Shown: positions 47,757 to 59,100 of the stretch, piece by piece
Layout of the letters: the number at the start of each line of letters is the position of its first letter
How positions within the stretch are numbered: the first letter of the stretch is position 1
Assembly: GCA_030737875.1 (NCBI GenBank)
Contig: CM060910.1
Span: 619,207,303-619,271,302, forward strand
Direction of reading: 5' to 3'
DNA: 64,000 nucleotides
Origin: Allium sativum
Lineage: Eukaryota > Streptophyta > Magnoliopsida > Asparagales > Amaryllidaceae
Position numbers and translations under genes: made by a program
Notes under the pieces: model-generated
The model's input: only the letters and a program-made list of their open reading frames with translations
Database searches by the model: none
Told to the model about the DNA's origin: nothing

Positions 47757-49111
47757 TCCCCTCGTTCACAAACCATGGACGATATTTATTGTTTGTGAAT
47801 TGGTGAGAAAAATTTGGTGAATCATGCGAATGGTTAAAAATAATTGTTTGTGGTTGAAAAATACCCATTGGTGATTGAAACAAATTGGAAATAATTGTGG
47901 AAATGAAAATAAAACATGCCGCATGTGTGCGAACTAGATGCATGAAATCCCCATTGTCAAAAACCGCGAGGTTTTAAGGTAGAGCGAGGAGCCATACTCA
48001 GGACGGTGCCGGTTTTAACTGCCCTGTCGTTATGCTGCCGAAATTTTGAATCATATTCATGTGTTAGAATTATTTTCATATGTTGAAATTATTTTCATGC
48101 GTTGAAACTAAAGTCATGTGCTGAAACTATATCCATGTGTGGAAATGCTCATGTGTTGATAAGTGATGTGTGAAAATTAAATTCATGTGTGAATGAATAA
48201 GGTGTTTAAACAATAAAAATCACATTTTTATAATATATATGAAGTATGTAAAATATTCGCCTTATATATAAATAGTTTCAACAATAAAAATTTCATCTTT
48301 CTTATATGAACAAACTATATAAAATATCCATGTGTGGAAATGCTCATGTGTATAGAAGAGCGTGTGTTGAAAAGTTTCATGTGTTGAATAAGAAGATCGA
48401 ACAATAAAATTTACATTTTTATTGAAATTATGAAGTGTTAAAGGCATTCATGTGTTGAATAAATATTTTAGATGATGAAAATGCTATTTTTATCATATTT
48501 GTTATTTGCTAAAAATATGCTAGTGAGGAAATAAATATTTGTGAAGTGAATATTATTTTTAACATGTATGGGGAACGAAATAAAATAGTCATGTGTTGAA
48601 ATATATTTTAGTTCGCCAAAAATATCATTTTTATTGAAATGCGAAGTGTTAAAAATAACCACTTGTTCAAATAAATATGCATGAGTTGAAATATTCATTA
48701 ATTAGCTAATGATATGATTTTTGCCTATGTATGCAACATTAGAATGAATGGCGACTTTAAACCAAATTGAATCAAATTTGAAGTTGAATGGAAAATGATA
48801 AGTGATAAAAATTGCACATATGTGCATGCATATTTATTGAACAGGTTATAGCAAAGAGGCTAGAGAAGAGGAATAAAATTTTTTGCCCGACAAATAGGTA
48901 CACGTTTACTGTTTTGTTCGGGTGATGATTTTATGAGCCTATTGGCTAGCCGCTTGGCTTTTTCTTTTTCTTTTTGAGATGAGACGCTCGTGTGGCTATT
49001 TGGAAATTTTCCCAGCCCCTCCCGTACAAAGAAGGTTATGGCGAAATTTTCCAAAATTTAAGGGCGTTAGTGAAATATTTGAAGTAAAAACGATATTGAA
49101 ATCGTCGAATG

Positions 49112-49151
<40 letters not shown>

Positions 49152-49161
49152 AAAGAATTGT

Positions 49162-49590
49162 GGCCGTGCAGTTGTTTTGAAACCGTGATTTCAAACGATT
49201 AGTGCAGGAGATCCGACCATCGGATTTTCCCGAAACCGCAACCGTTGGGTTCGCCTTGGAAATATCTTTCCAACGACACCAACTTTGTAAAGATCTGACG
49301 GTTGGATTGTCTGGAATGTTTAATTCAAATTTGAAGAAAAACAGCGCCAAAATCGATTATATTTATATATAAATATAAATATAATTAAATTAAATCGAAT
49401 AACGACGCTGCAGTTCGTAGTTTGAAATCGTAACTTCAAACGACTAGTGTGGGAAATCCGACTGTCGGATTTTCCCAAAACTGAAACCGTTGGATTCGTT
49501 TTGAAATGATCTTTCTAATGATATAAAATTTGTGAAGATCCAACGGTTAGATTTTCAGATATGTGTAAAACAAATTTAATGAAAAACAGC
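49162..49590 (+). repeat. Direct repeat pair with palindromic cores in the C LTR
   Basis: Units at about 49162-49350 and 49405-49590 share the order: TTTGAAA..GT..TTCAAACGA, ATCCGAC.GTCGGATTTTCCC, AAACCGTTGG, GATC..ACGGTT.GATT and AAAAACAGCG. The same pair is in the 3' LTR (about 59210-59400 and 59455-59645). Element B has one unit (about 35425-35610). The first 250 nt of each gypsy LTR show a faint third version. Confidence 0.7.
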
Positions 49591-51583
49591 GTCAGTGTCT
49601 CGGCACGACCTGAAATGTCGTTTAATTAAATATGGTTGTTTTTAAATAAATAAAAATGGCGATATATCGTTATGAAATATTATTGGCGATATAGAATGGA
49701 AATAAACCAATTTTGCTTGGTTTGCTTGATATGTGATGGTTGAATGTATTTAACATGAAAACTATACTAAGGAACTGAAATCTGAATGTTGAGTGATTTA
49801 ACCATGTGAAGAATTGATTTGAAAATCTAAATATACGTGGATTATTTGAAAAGGCCGAGTTCATTCTCATTTCAAATAATCGATTGACGGTGAGAAGTCG
49901 AAGAGTTGAAGACGGTTGAAGACCGACGATCTTCACTTTGGTTGGATGGGCGCTACTGATGCTCATGATTGGAGTAGCTACCTTGAAGGAGCAGAAGTAG
50001 TAGCCATCCGAACGTATTGTTGATTGTGCGGATAAGCGAGGAATTTGGTGCCTCCGGCTTCGTTCAAACCCAGAATGAACTTGTAAATGGGCTGTGTGTC
50101 TGACATTGGATTTTGTTCTGTGCTAATTGATCTCTATTGAATATATATCTGTTTGGCGGCGGAGAATTTATTCTCTTGCTTAACGCCCTTCTCTGAGACG
50201 TACGAGCTCAGAGGTTATATATAGATAGAAATCAGTCGCATGGAGTGGATTGCCTGTGTGGCACGCCTAAGTGGCATATGATCAAGGCTTCTGTTGCAAA
50301 GCAAAGTCTTGTGGTTGATGATCAAAGCATGGACTGTGTGACGTAGCTTTGTGTATAACATGGATTCGCGAGCCTCACACCTCGGTATGAGTCAAAAACG
50401 GGAGAAGGACCCAAGGAGTGCACGACATTTCTTTCTAGCTATGGTGGTGTCAGTGACTTACCAGCCCTGACATTTATATATACTTTTCACCTGTGTGGTT
50501 GTTGGAATGCGAGGTGCCTCGATTATAGGTCTGTAAGGACCGGGAAACGTGTGTTCATGAATTTCCAATCCTCAAAAGTAAGAGAAGACCGGCCTTGGAG
50601 GATCCAGGGATTGCTGTGTGCGGTCCTGGGACATTTGCTAGAGTGTCTCGAATGGAGAGGAGCTTGCCCCTTGCCTTGACTCATGATGGAATCCAATTTC
50701 CAGTACAAAATATGCGGATGTGATTGTATTACTAGTATGGCGACATGATATATGGTACCCATGCCGTCTATGATTGATATTTATGATTGAATTTGCTTTT
50801 GAAACATATATGCACTAGTAATAATATCAAACACTTTTTTTATACGTATGAAGCATTTTTAGCCATTATAAGGTAAAACTCTATCCTCTGGCATGTATTT
50901 TATTGTGTGATGGGACCTGAGTCTTATAATGGCCTCATTTTTATAAAAAGCATTGCGATGATTTAACCATTTACTTTATTTCATGCACTAGCACTCATTG
51001 GAGTAAACCCGTTCTGCGAAAGTGGCGTGGTCCTTTGATTTGCCTTATTATTGTTGTTTAGTAAGTTAAGTAGATTTCTCATACCAGTACCATGACTGAC
51101 TCGTAGTTTGTTTCACCTTGCAAACTCGGGTGCCCTTATTTTCACATGGGCAGCCTAGTTATAGGTAGATGACATATTTTGGGCATGGCACCGCAGTAGA
51201 GGTGCACTTTTGGCTCATGGCGAGGCTTGACTACATTGTGATGACTGTGACTATTTCCGCCATTATTGTATATGTATTATGATTCCGCCACAAGCGATGT
51301 AGACTGATGTTTAGTTTATGTACTCTTTATGTATTATGATTCCGCCATTGGCGATGTTGACTGATTATGTATTATTATGCACTAAGTAGTATCCTGCACT
51401 GTGCTCTCTGATGTGGTGAGATATATATATATATATATATATATATGATTCTGTTGTCATATTGTGTAAATTATTCTATTTCTTGTTTATGCTATTATCT
51501 GTACTCTTCTAATGATGATTAATGTGTTATATTCCAATGATTATCCTTAACACCGTAGCACAGGGTTTTGGGGTTGTCACAGG

Positions 51584-51601
51584 TGGTATCAGAGCTTTGG
51601 T
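51584..51601 (+). promoter_or_regulatory. Primer binding site of element C
   Basis: TGGTATCAGAGCTTTGGT, 2 nt after the LTR, complementary to initiator tRNA-Met. Confidence 0.9.
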
Positions 51602-51645
51602 TAACCTTAGTTCTGGAATTTGACACATTAAACACTTCGTCAGAA

Positions 51646-51712
51646 TAGAATCAGTAGTATTTTAAGGCGAGTAGCTCATTAGAAATAGGACTAGTAATGT
51701 CCTAGAATGAGC
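51646..51712 (+). ncRNA. Two-hairpin leader motif of element C
   Basis: Hairpin 1 is weak (TAGAAT, loop CAGTAGT, ATTTTA, 51646-51664, with one G-U pair). Hairpin 2 (51674-51712) is GCTCATT, five unpaired nt, TAGGAC, loop TAGTAAT, GTCCTA, one G, AATGAGC. Compared with element B, the outer pair G-C is A-U, an A-U pair is G-C, and the loop-closing C-G is U-A. All pairs are kept. Confidence 0.6.
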
Positions 51713-51809
51713 TAAGCAGAATAGCAAAAACAATTTGATCAGTCCATCGTTGTTTTTCCTTAAGTTTTTCTGCTTAACCATACAATAAAATTATCGTTTC
51801 TGTAAGCTG

Positions 51810-51830
51810 ACTCTTTTCTTGCTTATACAG
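51810..51830 (+). promoter_or_regulatory. Splice-acceptor-like site before gag of element C
   Basis: A pyrimidine-rich run CTCTTTTCTTGCTTATACAG ends at 51830, 10 nt before the gag ATG. Together with the LTR donor-like site at 47342 it would define a leader intron of about 4.49 kb containing most of the LTR, the primer site and the hairpins. Confidence 0.45.
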
Positions 51831-51840
51831 AACTTGAATA

Positions 51841-52989
51841 ATGGCTACCCGAGTAGCCGCTGTTAGAGGAGGCCGAGCTAGCCGTGGCAGAGGACGAGGT
51901 GAAGTCCCAGCTGAAGATGGACCCTTAATACAACCCCCGGCCGCTCAACCGTTCGAGCTTGACCGCGTGGCAAAAAGATACAAGAACCTAGGAGGCAAAA
52001 CCTTCTCTAGAACGGGCACTGTAATCGAGGCCTTAGCTTGGCTGAAAACATGCGAAAAGATACTTGGAGGCCTGAGGCTGGGTGATCAAGATAAAGCTTT
52101 CATGGGTGCCTGGCTTATGCAAGAAGAAGCTGAATTATGGTGGGAAGCTCTCACCGCAAGGAATAGAAATGCTGGTAGAACCAAGGACGAATTCAAAGAA
52201 TTATTCAAAGAGAAGTATGTCCCAGAGAAAGCCCTTGAGCGCAAGCACGACGAATTCGCAAACCTCCAGCAGGGGGATCTCTCAGTGCAAGATTATCTGA
52301 ACAAATTTACACAATTAGCCCGCTATGCTCCCGAACTCGTCGCCACCGCAAAGTCCAAGAACAAGAGGTTCATTCTCGGACTAAAGCGCAAGTACCAAGA
52401 TAGGGCATTGGCCCACATCAAACTGGGGTTTAATGAATTAGTGGAGATGGCGTGCAACTATGAGGACCTGGATCAAAGGCACCTGGATCAGGACCGTGCT
52501 AAAAGCCAAGCCGGGAATAAACGCAAGCCTGCTGCGAATCAAGCCGAGTCAAGCCAAGCGGCATCCTCGAATCCACAAACCAGTAGGCCGCCAAAAGGAA
52601 GCTGCTATAATTGTGGCAAGGTAGGGCACTACTCAAATGTTTGCACAGCCCCGAAACGGCAGAGGACCAATTCTCAAGGTTCAAGCCAAGGCTCCCAGAA
52701 TCCTCGCTCGTGCTTTAACTGCCGCAAGACAGATCATCTTGTCAGAGACTGTCCTTTTCTTAAGAAAGCCGCAGTAGCTCACGTATATGGCGGGACGAAC
52801 CCGCCAGCTGCTTCCGATGGAGCAGGTAAACCCGATGTTTTGGGAGGTACCCTTACAATTAAAAATATTTCTGTTTCTGTATTATTTGACACGGGTGCAT
52901 CGCGTAGTTTTACTGCTAGTAACACGGTTCACAAATTAAAGTTAAAACAGAGAAAGCTCAAGAATCGGTTAAGGTTCATAATCCTATAG
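51841..52989 (+). CDS. gag: Element C Gag with two zinc knuckles and the start of protease
   Basis: The Gag capsid part spans about residues 45-215 (ALAWLKTCEKIL, AELWWEALTAR, FKEKYVPEKALERKHDEF, LSVQDYLNKFTQLARYAPEL), as in Retrotrans_gag proteins. It forms the cytoplasmic particle and binds element RNA. CX2CX4HX4C zinc knuckles are at 255-268 (CYNCGKVGHYSNVC) and 291-304 (CFNCRKTDHLVRDC); the second has unusual Arg and Asp inside the loop. The protease active site D-T-G-A is at 350-353. After residue 368 the frame leaves the family sequence because of a one-base loss in the A-run 52944-52947, and it ends at a chance stop. The ATG has a purine at -3 and is 10 nt after an acceptor-like site. 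The N-terminus is Arg/Gly-rich. Confidence 0.88.
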   Translation: MATRVAAVRGGRASRGRGRGEVPAEDGPLIQPPAAQPFELDRVAKRYKNLGGKTFSRTGTVIEALAWLKTCEKILGGLRLGDQDKAFMGAWLMQEEAELWWEALTARNRNAGRTKDEFKELFKEKYVPEKALERKHDEFANLQQGDLSVQDYLNKFTQLARYAPELVATAKSKNKRFILGLKRKYQDRALAHIKLGFNELVEMACNYEDLDQRHLDQDRAKSQAGNKRKPAANQAESSQAASSNPQTSRPPKGSCYNCGKVGHYSNVCTAPKRQRTNSQGSSQGSQNPRSCFNCRKTDHLVRDCPFLKKAAVAHVYGGTNPPAASDGAGKPDVLGGTLTIKNISVSVLFDTGASRSFTASNTVHKLKLKQRKLKNRLRFIIL

Positions 52990-53414
52990 GGGGTTCTATT
53001 ATTCTCAGCTCATATTGTAAAGTGCCAGCCTCTTATTCTTTTTACAAGTTTCCTTTTGATCTAGTTGTTATGGACTTTCCCGAATTTGATATCATTCTCG
53101 GGCTAGATTGGTTAACAGAATACGAAGCAGAAGTTAGATGTGCCGAAAGAATCGTTAAAATTCGAACGAAGCTAGGATATATATTTATACCTTGTCATGG
53201 CTCAGATCCAGATAGAGAAGAATTTTGGTCTGCGTTAGAAGTTATCCCCACTTCCTTAGAAAAGATACCTGTTGTTAGAAACTATGCGGATGTGTTTGAA
53301 GAAGTCAAAAACTTACCTCCGCAAAGAGAAATTGAATTCAGAATCGATCTAATCCCCAATGCCAGACCAGTGGTTCAGCCAATTAGAAGAATGACTCCAA
53401 AGGAAAAGGAATAA
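52948..53414 (+). pseudogene. Element C protease C-terminal part and linker to RT
   Basis: This frame is -1 relative to gag. It continues the protease with FDLVVMDFPEFDIILGLDWL, the usual conserved ILG-DWL end of plant gypsy proteases, then a linker with VVRNYADVFEE and LPPQREIEFRIDLIP that opens the RT region. It ends in TAA at 53412-53414, after MTPKEKE, where relatives read straight on. Sequence on both sides of the TAA fits the family, so this is a single nonsense change. Confidence 0.85.
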
Positions 53415-56048
53415 TTGGGCGATCAAACTCGCCAACTGCTATGGAAGGGTCTGATCAGACCTAGCTTTTCTAGTTGGGGTGCAGCTGTAGTGTTTGTCCC
53501 AAAGTCAGACTGTACTCTTCGATTGTGTGTAGATTACCGAGACCTCAACAAACAGACGCTCAAAAACAAATACCCATTACCCCGCATCGATGATCTGCTA
53601 GACCAATTAAATGGGGCGAGAGTATTTTCTAGAATGGACCTAGCTACAGGTTTCCATCAATTGAGAATTGCAGAAGAGTGTGTTCCTTTGATAGCTTTCA
53701 GAGGTCCAGACATATTTTGTGAATGGTTAGTAATGCCGTTCGGACTATGCAATGCTCCACAATACTTCGTCGATCTAATGAATAGAGTGTTCAGGGGAGT
53801 TCTGAATAAATTTGTCCTTGTATTCATCGATGATATTTTAATCTACTCCAAATCAAAACCTGAGCATGAAAGACATTTAGAACAAGTATTGGAGATTCTA
53901 AGAAAGAATGTCTTCAAAGCCAAATTCTCTAAGTGTGTCTTATGGCAAGAAGAAGTGAAGTTCCTTGGCCATGTCGTGTCAAAGAAAGGGATTTCTGTAG
54001 ATCCGAGCAAAATTACAGCAATTCAAGACTGGAAACAACCTACCACACCCACAGAGGTCAGAAGTTTTATGGGGTTGGCTAGTTATTATCGAAAATTCGT
54101 TAAGGATTTTTCGAAGATATCCGGTCCATTAACGAAGCTTACAAAGAAGCATGAGAAATTTAAGTGGACTTCCGACTGTGAAGAAGCTTTCCAGGAATTG
54201 AAATCGAAACTGACAACTGCTCCAGTGTTAACCATTATTGATGGCAATCAGGATTTGACAGTTTGGACAGACGCTTCTATTAGAGGTCTTGGTGCAGTGT
54301 TAATGCAAAGAGGCCAAGTAGTTGCTTATGCAAGCCGCCAACTGAAACCGCATGAGAAGAATTATGTAACTCATGATCTTGAGTTGTTAGCTATCGTCTT
54401 TGCTTTGAAAATCTGGAGGCATTACTTGTTGGGTGAGAAATTCGAACTGTATACAGATCATCAATCATTAAAGTATTTGTACACCCAGAAAGTTCTGAAC
54501 TTGAGGCAGCAGCGTTGGCTAGAATTTATTGCCACGTATGATCTAGATATCCTGTATACGCCGGGAAAGGCTAACGTTGTAGCGGATGCGCTCAGTAGAA
54601 AAACCGCAATCATTGCCAATCTGATAATTACGCCTAGATTGATTGATAAGATATCTGATTTCCAGAAGAATGATCACTTCATTCAAAGGATCAGAGGGAG
54701 AATACAGAAGGGTGAACCCTCAAATTTTCAGATGGATAAAGAAGAAGTTCTGAGACTGAAAGGGAGAATCTGTGTTCCCAACATCCCTGAGCTCAAAAGA
54801 GAGGTGCTAGACGAATGCCATAAATCCAAGCTTTGCATTCATCCCGATGTGAGCGAAATGTACAACGATATCAAGTGCACTTTCTGGTGGAAGGCAATGA
54901 AGAGGGACATTTCTTTGTATGTTAGCAGGTGCCCCACTTGTCAATTAGTCAAGAGCGACCAACAAAAGCTAGCAGGATTGTTGCAACCGTTGGAAGTCCC
55001 AGGTTGGAAATGGGAACAGTTTTCCATGGATTTCATAGATGGTTTGCCTCGAACCAGAAAAGGTAATGACAGTATTTGGGTAATCGTATATCGGTTCACG
55101 AAGACTGCCCATTTCATACCTGTCAGATCCAATAGAACCGCTCAAAGTCTAGCACAGATATATTTTAAAGAAATTGTTAAGCTACATGGAATTCCCATCA
55201 GCATAGTCAGTGATAGAGACCCAATTTTTGCTAGCAAATTCTGGGAGGCATTCCAGACAGAATTGGGAACCAAATTGAATATGAGCACCGCTTATCACCC
55301 TCAAACAGATGGCCAAACTGAACGTGTGAATAGAATTCTAGAAGATTTACTGCGGGCCTGTATTATTGATTTTGGTGGGTCATCGGAAGATCACTTGCAT
55401 TTGGCAGAATTCTCATATAACAATAGCTATCAAGCAAGTTTGGGAATGTCGCCATTTGAAGCATTGTATGGCAGACCATGCAGATCTCCAGCATGTTGGG
55501 TAGAACCTGGCAACAGACTTGTGTTAGGACCCGATATGATTCGAGAAGCATTTGATAAAGTCGATTTCATTAAGAAGAGATTGAAAACCGCACAAAGCCG
55601 ACAGAAAAGTTATGCAGATTCCAGAAGAAGAGATTTGACATTTGTTGTTGGTGATCATGTTTATTTGAAAGTTTCTCCGATGAGAGGAGTGATCCTATTC
55701 GGTAAAACTGGGAAGTTAGTACCCAGGTTTATTGGTCCCTTTCCTATACCTGAACGAATTGGAACTCTTGCTTATAGGGTTCAATTACCTGATTGGTTGC
55801 CTGGAGTGCATGATGTGTTTCACGTATCTCAACTTAGAAGACATGTGCATGATCCAGTTCTTGTTGTAGAAGAAGCAGCGCAACAGGACTTGGAAATTAC
55901 TCCAGAATTAGCAGTCAGAAGGGAGCCATTAAAAATTGTTGGCAAAGAAACTAAAGAGCTAAGAAGCAAAAAGGTTCATTTAGGTAAAGTGCAGTGGAGT
56001 AGTGATCCTAGAGACGGTACTTGGGAGACTGAGGAAAGCATTAAGTAA
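53415..56048 (+). CDS. pol: Element C Pol: RT, RNase H, integrase, chromodomain
   Basis: The frame has 877 codons and no internal stop. Counting from 53415: RT with catalytic D75 ([10 protein letters not shown]) and D139-D140 (FIDD); RNase H with D286 (WTDAS), E323 and D348 ([10 protein letters not shown]); an integrase zinc-binding site with H469, H476, C506, C509; and an integrase core with D539, D600 (IVSDRDPIF) and E636 (GQTERVNR). The segment from about 835 (PLKIVGKE...[17 protein letters not shown]) is a chromodomain-like tail. In plant chromoviruses this tail guides insertion to particular chromatin. All catalytic residues are present. The usual Asp of VDRLTK is Tyr here ([12 protein letters not shown]). 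The stop after EESIK precedes in-frame codons AYPK that resemble the family's end, so the tail may be a few residues short. There is no ATG at the start; translation would need read-through of the TAA at 53412. Confidence 0.9.
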   Translation: MGDQTRQLLWKGLIRPSFSSWGAAVVFVPKSDCTLRLCVDYRDLNKQTLKNKYPLPRIDDLLDQLNGARVFSRMDLATGFHQLRIAEECVPLIAFRGPDIFCEWLVMPFGLCNAPQYFVDLMNRVFRGVLNKFVLVFIDDILIYSKSKPEHERHLEQVLEILRKNVFKAKFSKCVLWQEEVKFLGHVVSKKGISVDPSKITAIQDWKQPTTPTEVRSFMGLASYYRKFVKDFSKISGPLTKLTKKHEKFKWTSDCEEAFQELKSKLTTAPVLTIIDGNQDLTVWTDASIRGLGAVLMQRGQVVAYASRQLKPHEKNYVTHDLELLAIVFALKIWRHYLLGEKFELYTDHQSLKYLYTQKVLNLRQQRWLEFIATYDLDILYTPGKANVVADALSRKTAIIANLIITPRLIDKISDFQKNDHFIQRIRGRIQKGEPSNFQMDKEEVLRLKGRICVPNIPELKREVLDECHKSKLCIHPDVSEMYNDIKCTFWWKAMKRDISLYVSRCPTCQLVKSDQQKLAGLLQPLEVPGWKWEQFSMDFIDGLPRTRKGNDSIWVIVYRFTKTAHFIPVRSNRTAQSLAQIYFKEIVKLHGIPISIVSDRDPIFASKFWEAFQTELGTKLNMSTAYHPQTDGQTERVNRILEDLLRACIIDFGGSSEDHLHLAEFSYNNSYQASLGMSPFEALYGRPCRSPACWVEPGNRLVLGPDMIREAFDKVDFIKKRLKTAQSRQKSYADSRRRDLTFVVGDHVYLKVSPMRGVILFGKTGKLVPRFIGPFPIPERIGTLAYRVQLPDWLPGVHDVFHVSQLRRHVHDPVLVVEEAAQQDLEITPELAVRREPLKIVGKETKELRSKKVHLGKVQWSSDPRDGTWETEESIK

Positions 56049-56171
56049 GCTTACCCCAAATGCAGAGTGGACATCTCTGACTAACTCCGGTGCAAGGTAC
56101 CTTTACAATACTTTGCATTTACATTTTGTTTCCTACTGTACTGTTGTTTCCTTTTCGGGGACGAAAAGTTT

Positions 56172-56185
56172 TAAGTGGGGGAGAT
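56172..56185 (+). promoter_or_regulatory. Polypurine tract of element C
   Basis: TAAGTGGGGGAGAT directly before the 3' LTR, shared with element B. Confidence 0.9.
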
Positions 56186-59100
56186 TGTAACAACCCGAAA
56201 AATACAAGCCAATTTAAAATTTTTAAATTGGTTATTTCAATGCAATTTGAACAATTGAAATAGAAGATTTCAATAAAAGAATGAATTGGAAATAGTGAGG
56301 CAGTTCGAAAATTTGAATTCAAACTTTGACTGACTGTGCCGGGTGGAAAATATAACGGATTTTAGTGAAACCAAAAATATTTAAATCTGTTTATGAATAT
56401 CTTTCTAACGAATCTGAAAAATCGAAGTTTCATAGCGGGAATAAAAAGTTATGGCCAAATGAATTTTCAGAAAGGTCGCTATATAGAATATATAGCCCTT
56501 GAAAATAGACATTTCGCAAACGACCTCGGAATTCGACGAAACCACTTTTGTTGGGTCCGGGATGTCAAACTATTGCTAGGTATCAAATTTCATAATTTTT
56601 GAAGCTAGTATGTGAGCGTGGCAAAGGAAAATGTGTTTGGTCAATTTCTATTAAATTGGATCGACCAAAAAATGGCCATTTTTCAAACGATCTCAGAATT
56701 CGACGAAACTAATTTTGTTGGGACCGTAGCGTCAAAACATAGCTAGATTTATTTTTCTGGAATTTTTCGAATTAGTTTGTGGCCCTGGCAAATTGAAATG
56801 TACGTTCAAATTGAATATAAAATGTTTTATATTTTAATTTGAAAAATAACTGACTGTAACAGTCAAATTGGCCAACGAAACATATCCCATTGTGTCCGGA
56901 ATGGGGGTATTTAGCTAGGGGCGACAATTGTTGGGTTTGGATTGGGGTTCGTAAATGAAAACCCTAATTTTCTGAATAATATATATATCGGTGAATCAGA
57001 AAATTCCATTCATAAATTAAAAAAAAAACACTCAGAAACCCTCGTTCTCTCTCGACAACGACGGCGACGCGAGCTCCAACCTTCCCAGGCGATTTCCGAC
57101 CGCCTCAGCCCCCTGCCGACCTCGCCACCACCTGCAATCGACGGCGCCGCCTCCCCTCTACAAATCCGACCCACTTTCACCTTCCCCCTCCTCTCCATCG
57201 TCGAGCACGACCTCTCCAAAGTCCGACACATCCCACCGCCGCCCCGACTAGATCCGACCACCGAACTGCCTCCAACCACCACCGACCGACTCGCCTCTCC
57301 TCCCTCTTCCACGCTGTACCCTCCGATCGTTGTATCGTGCCTCGGTTTTCGCGAAAACTGCAAACCTAGTTTTGAACCATCGTGAAAGGTATCGGCTTTA
57401 TTATATTTAAACTGATTTAAACACTTTTAAGTGTTGCAAACTTTGTAAAATCATATCTTTATGGTGTGTTGACGAAATTCGATGAAAAAGGAAACATCAT
57501 GACCGCAAGGAGGCTCTCTACTACATAGAAGAGACCGCGGATTTTTCTGAGCCATCTACAATTTTTAGTACTTCGGAAACCAATGTGTGATTTCTAAATT
57601 GAAATGTGAATGGAAATGCCATGTATAAATTATATAAGCGAAATATAAATTATACACGTGTTGTATACCTCATGTACATGCGTTGTGTAAGCTATATGAG
57701 CGAAATATTAATTATACATGCACTATATAAATAATATGTGTGTTGAAATGCAAGTGAAATATAGAAATAATATATATATATATATATACTCCCCTCGTCC
57801 ACAAACCATGGACGATATTTATTGTTTGTGAATTGGTGTGAAAAATTTGGTGAATCATGCGAATGGTTAAAAATAATTGTTTGTGGTTGATATTGATTGG
57901 TTGTGGTTGAAAAATACCCATTGGTGATTGAAACAAATTGGAAATAATTGTGGAAATGAAAATAAAACATGCCGCCTGTGTGCGAACTAGATGCATGAAA
58001 TCCCCATTGTCAAAAACCACGAGGTTTTAAGGTAGAGCGAGGAGCCGTACTCGGGACGGTGCCGGTTTTAACAGCCCTGCCGTTATGCTGCCGAAATTTT
58101 GAATAATATTCATGTGTTAGAATTATTTTCATATGTTGAAATTATTTTCATGCGTTGAAACTAAAGTCATGTGTTGAAACTATATCCATGTGTGGAAATG
58201 CTCATGTGTTGAGAAGTGATGTGTGAAAATTAAATTCATGTGTGAATGAATAAGGTGTTTAAACAATATAAATCACATTTTTATAATATATATGAAGTAT
58301 GTAAAATATTCGCCTTATATATAAATAGTTTCAACAATAAAAATTTCATATTTCTTATATGAACAAACTATATAAAATATCCATGTGTGGAAATGCTCAT
58401 GTGTAGAGAAGAGCGTGTGTTGAAAAGTTCCATGTGTTGAATAAGAAGATCGAACAATAAAAATTACATTTTTATTGAAATTATGAAGTGTTAAAGGCAT
58501 TCATGTGTTGAATAAATATTTTAGATGATGAAAATACTATTTTTATCATATTTGTTATTTGCTAAAAATATGCTAGTGAGGAAATAAATATTTGTGAAGT
58601 GAATATTATTTTTAACATGTATGGGAAATAAATAAATTAGTCATGTGTTGAAATATATTTTAGTTCGCCAAAAATATCATTTTTATTGAAATGTGAAGTG
58701 TTAAAAATAACCACTTGTTCAAATAAATATGCATGAGTTGAAATATTCATTAATTAGCTAATGATATGATTTTTGCCTATGTATGCAACATTAGAATGAA
58801 TGGCGACTTTAAACCAAATTGAATCAAATTTGAAGTTGAATGGAAAATGATAAGTGATAAAAATTGCACATATGTACATGCATGTTTATTGAACAAGTTA
58901 TATCAAAGAGGCTAGAGAAGAGGAATAAAATTTTGTGCCCGACAAATAGGTACACGTTTACTGTTTTGTTTGGGTGATGATTTTATGAGTCTATTGGCTA
59001 GCCGCTTGGCATTTTCTTTTTCTTTTTGAGATGAGACGCCCATGTGGCTATTTGGGAATTTTCCCAGCCCCTCCCGTACAAAGGAGGTTATGGCGAAATT

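Larger units (their letters stand above)
46122..51581 (+). repeat. Element C, 5' LTR
   Basis: The end GGGGTTGTCACA precedes the primer site. Internal order: U3; an AT dinucleotide TATA region (46913-46935); a CT-rich, GC-rich leader (46985-47341) ending in a donor-like GAAAG/GTATCG; a family-specific AT-rich stretch with many CATGTGTTGAAA words (48050-48700); two direct copies of about 190 bp (49162-49350 and 49405-49590) each with a palindromic ATCCGAC/GTCGGAT core; and the 3' block shared with A and B. Confidence 0.9.

Noticed and set aside
52941..52950. Programmed -1 frameshift between Gag/protease and Pol in element C
   Set aside because: There is no canonical slippery heptamer, and the shift falls inside the protease domain. 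A one-base loss in an A-run is simpler.
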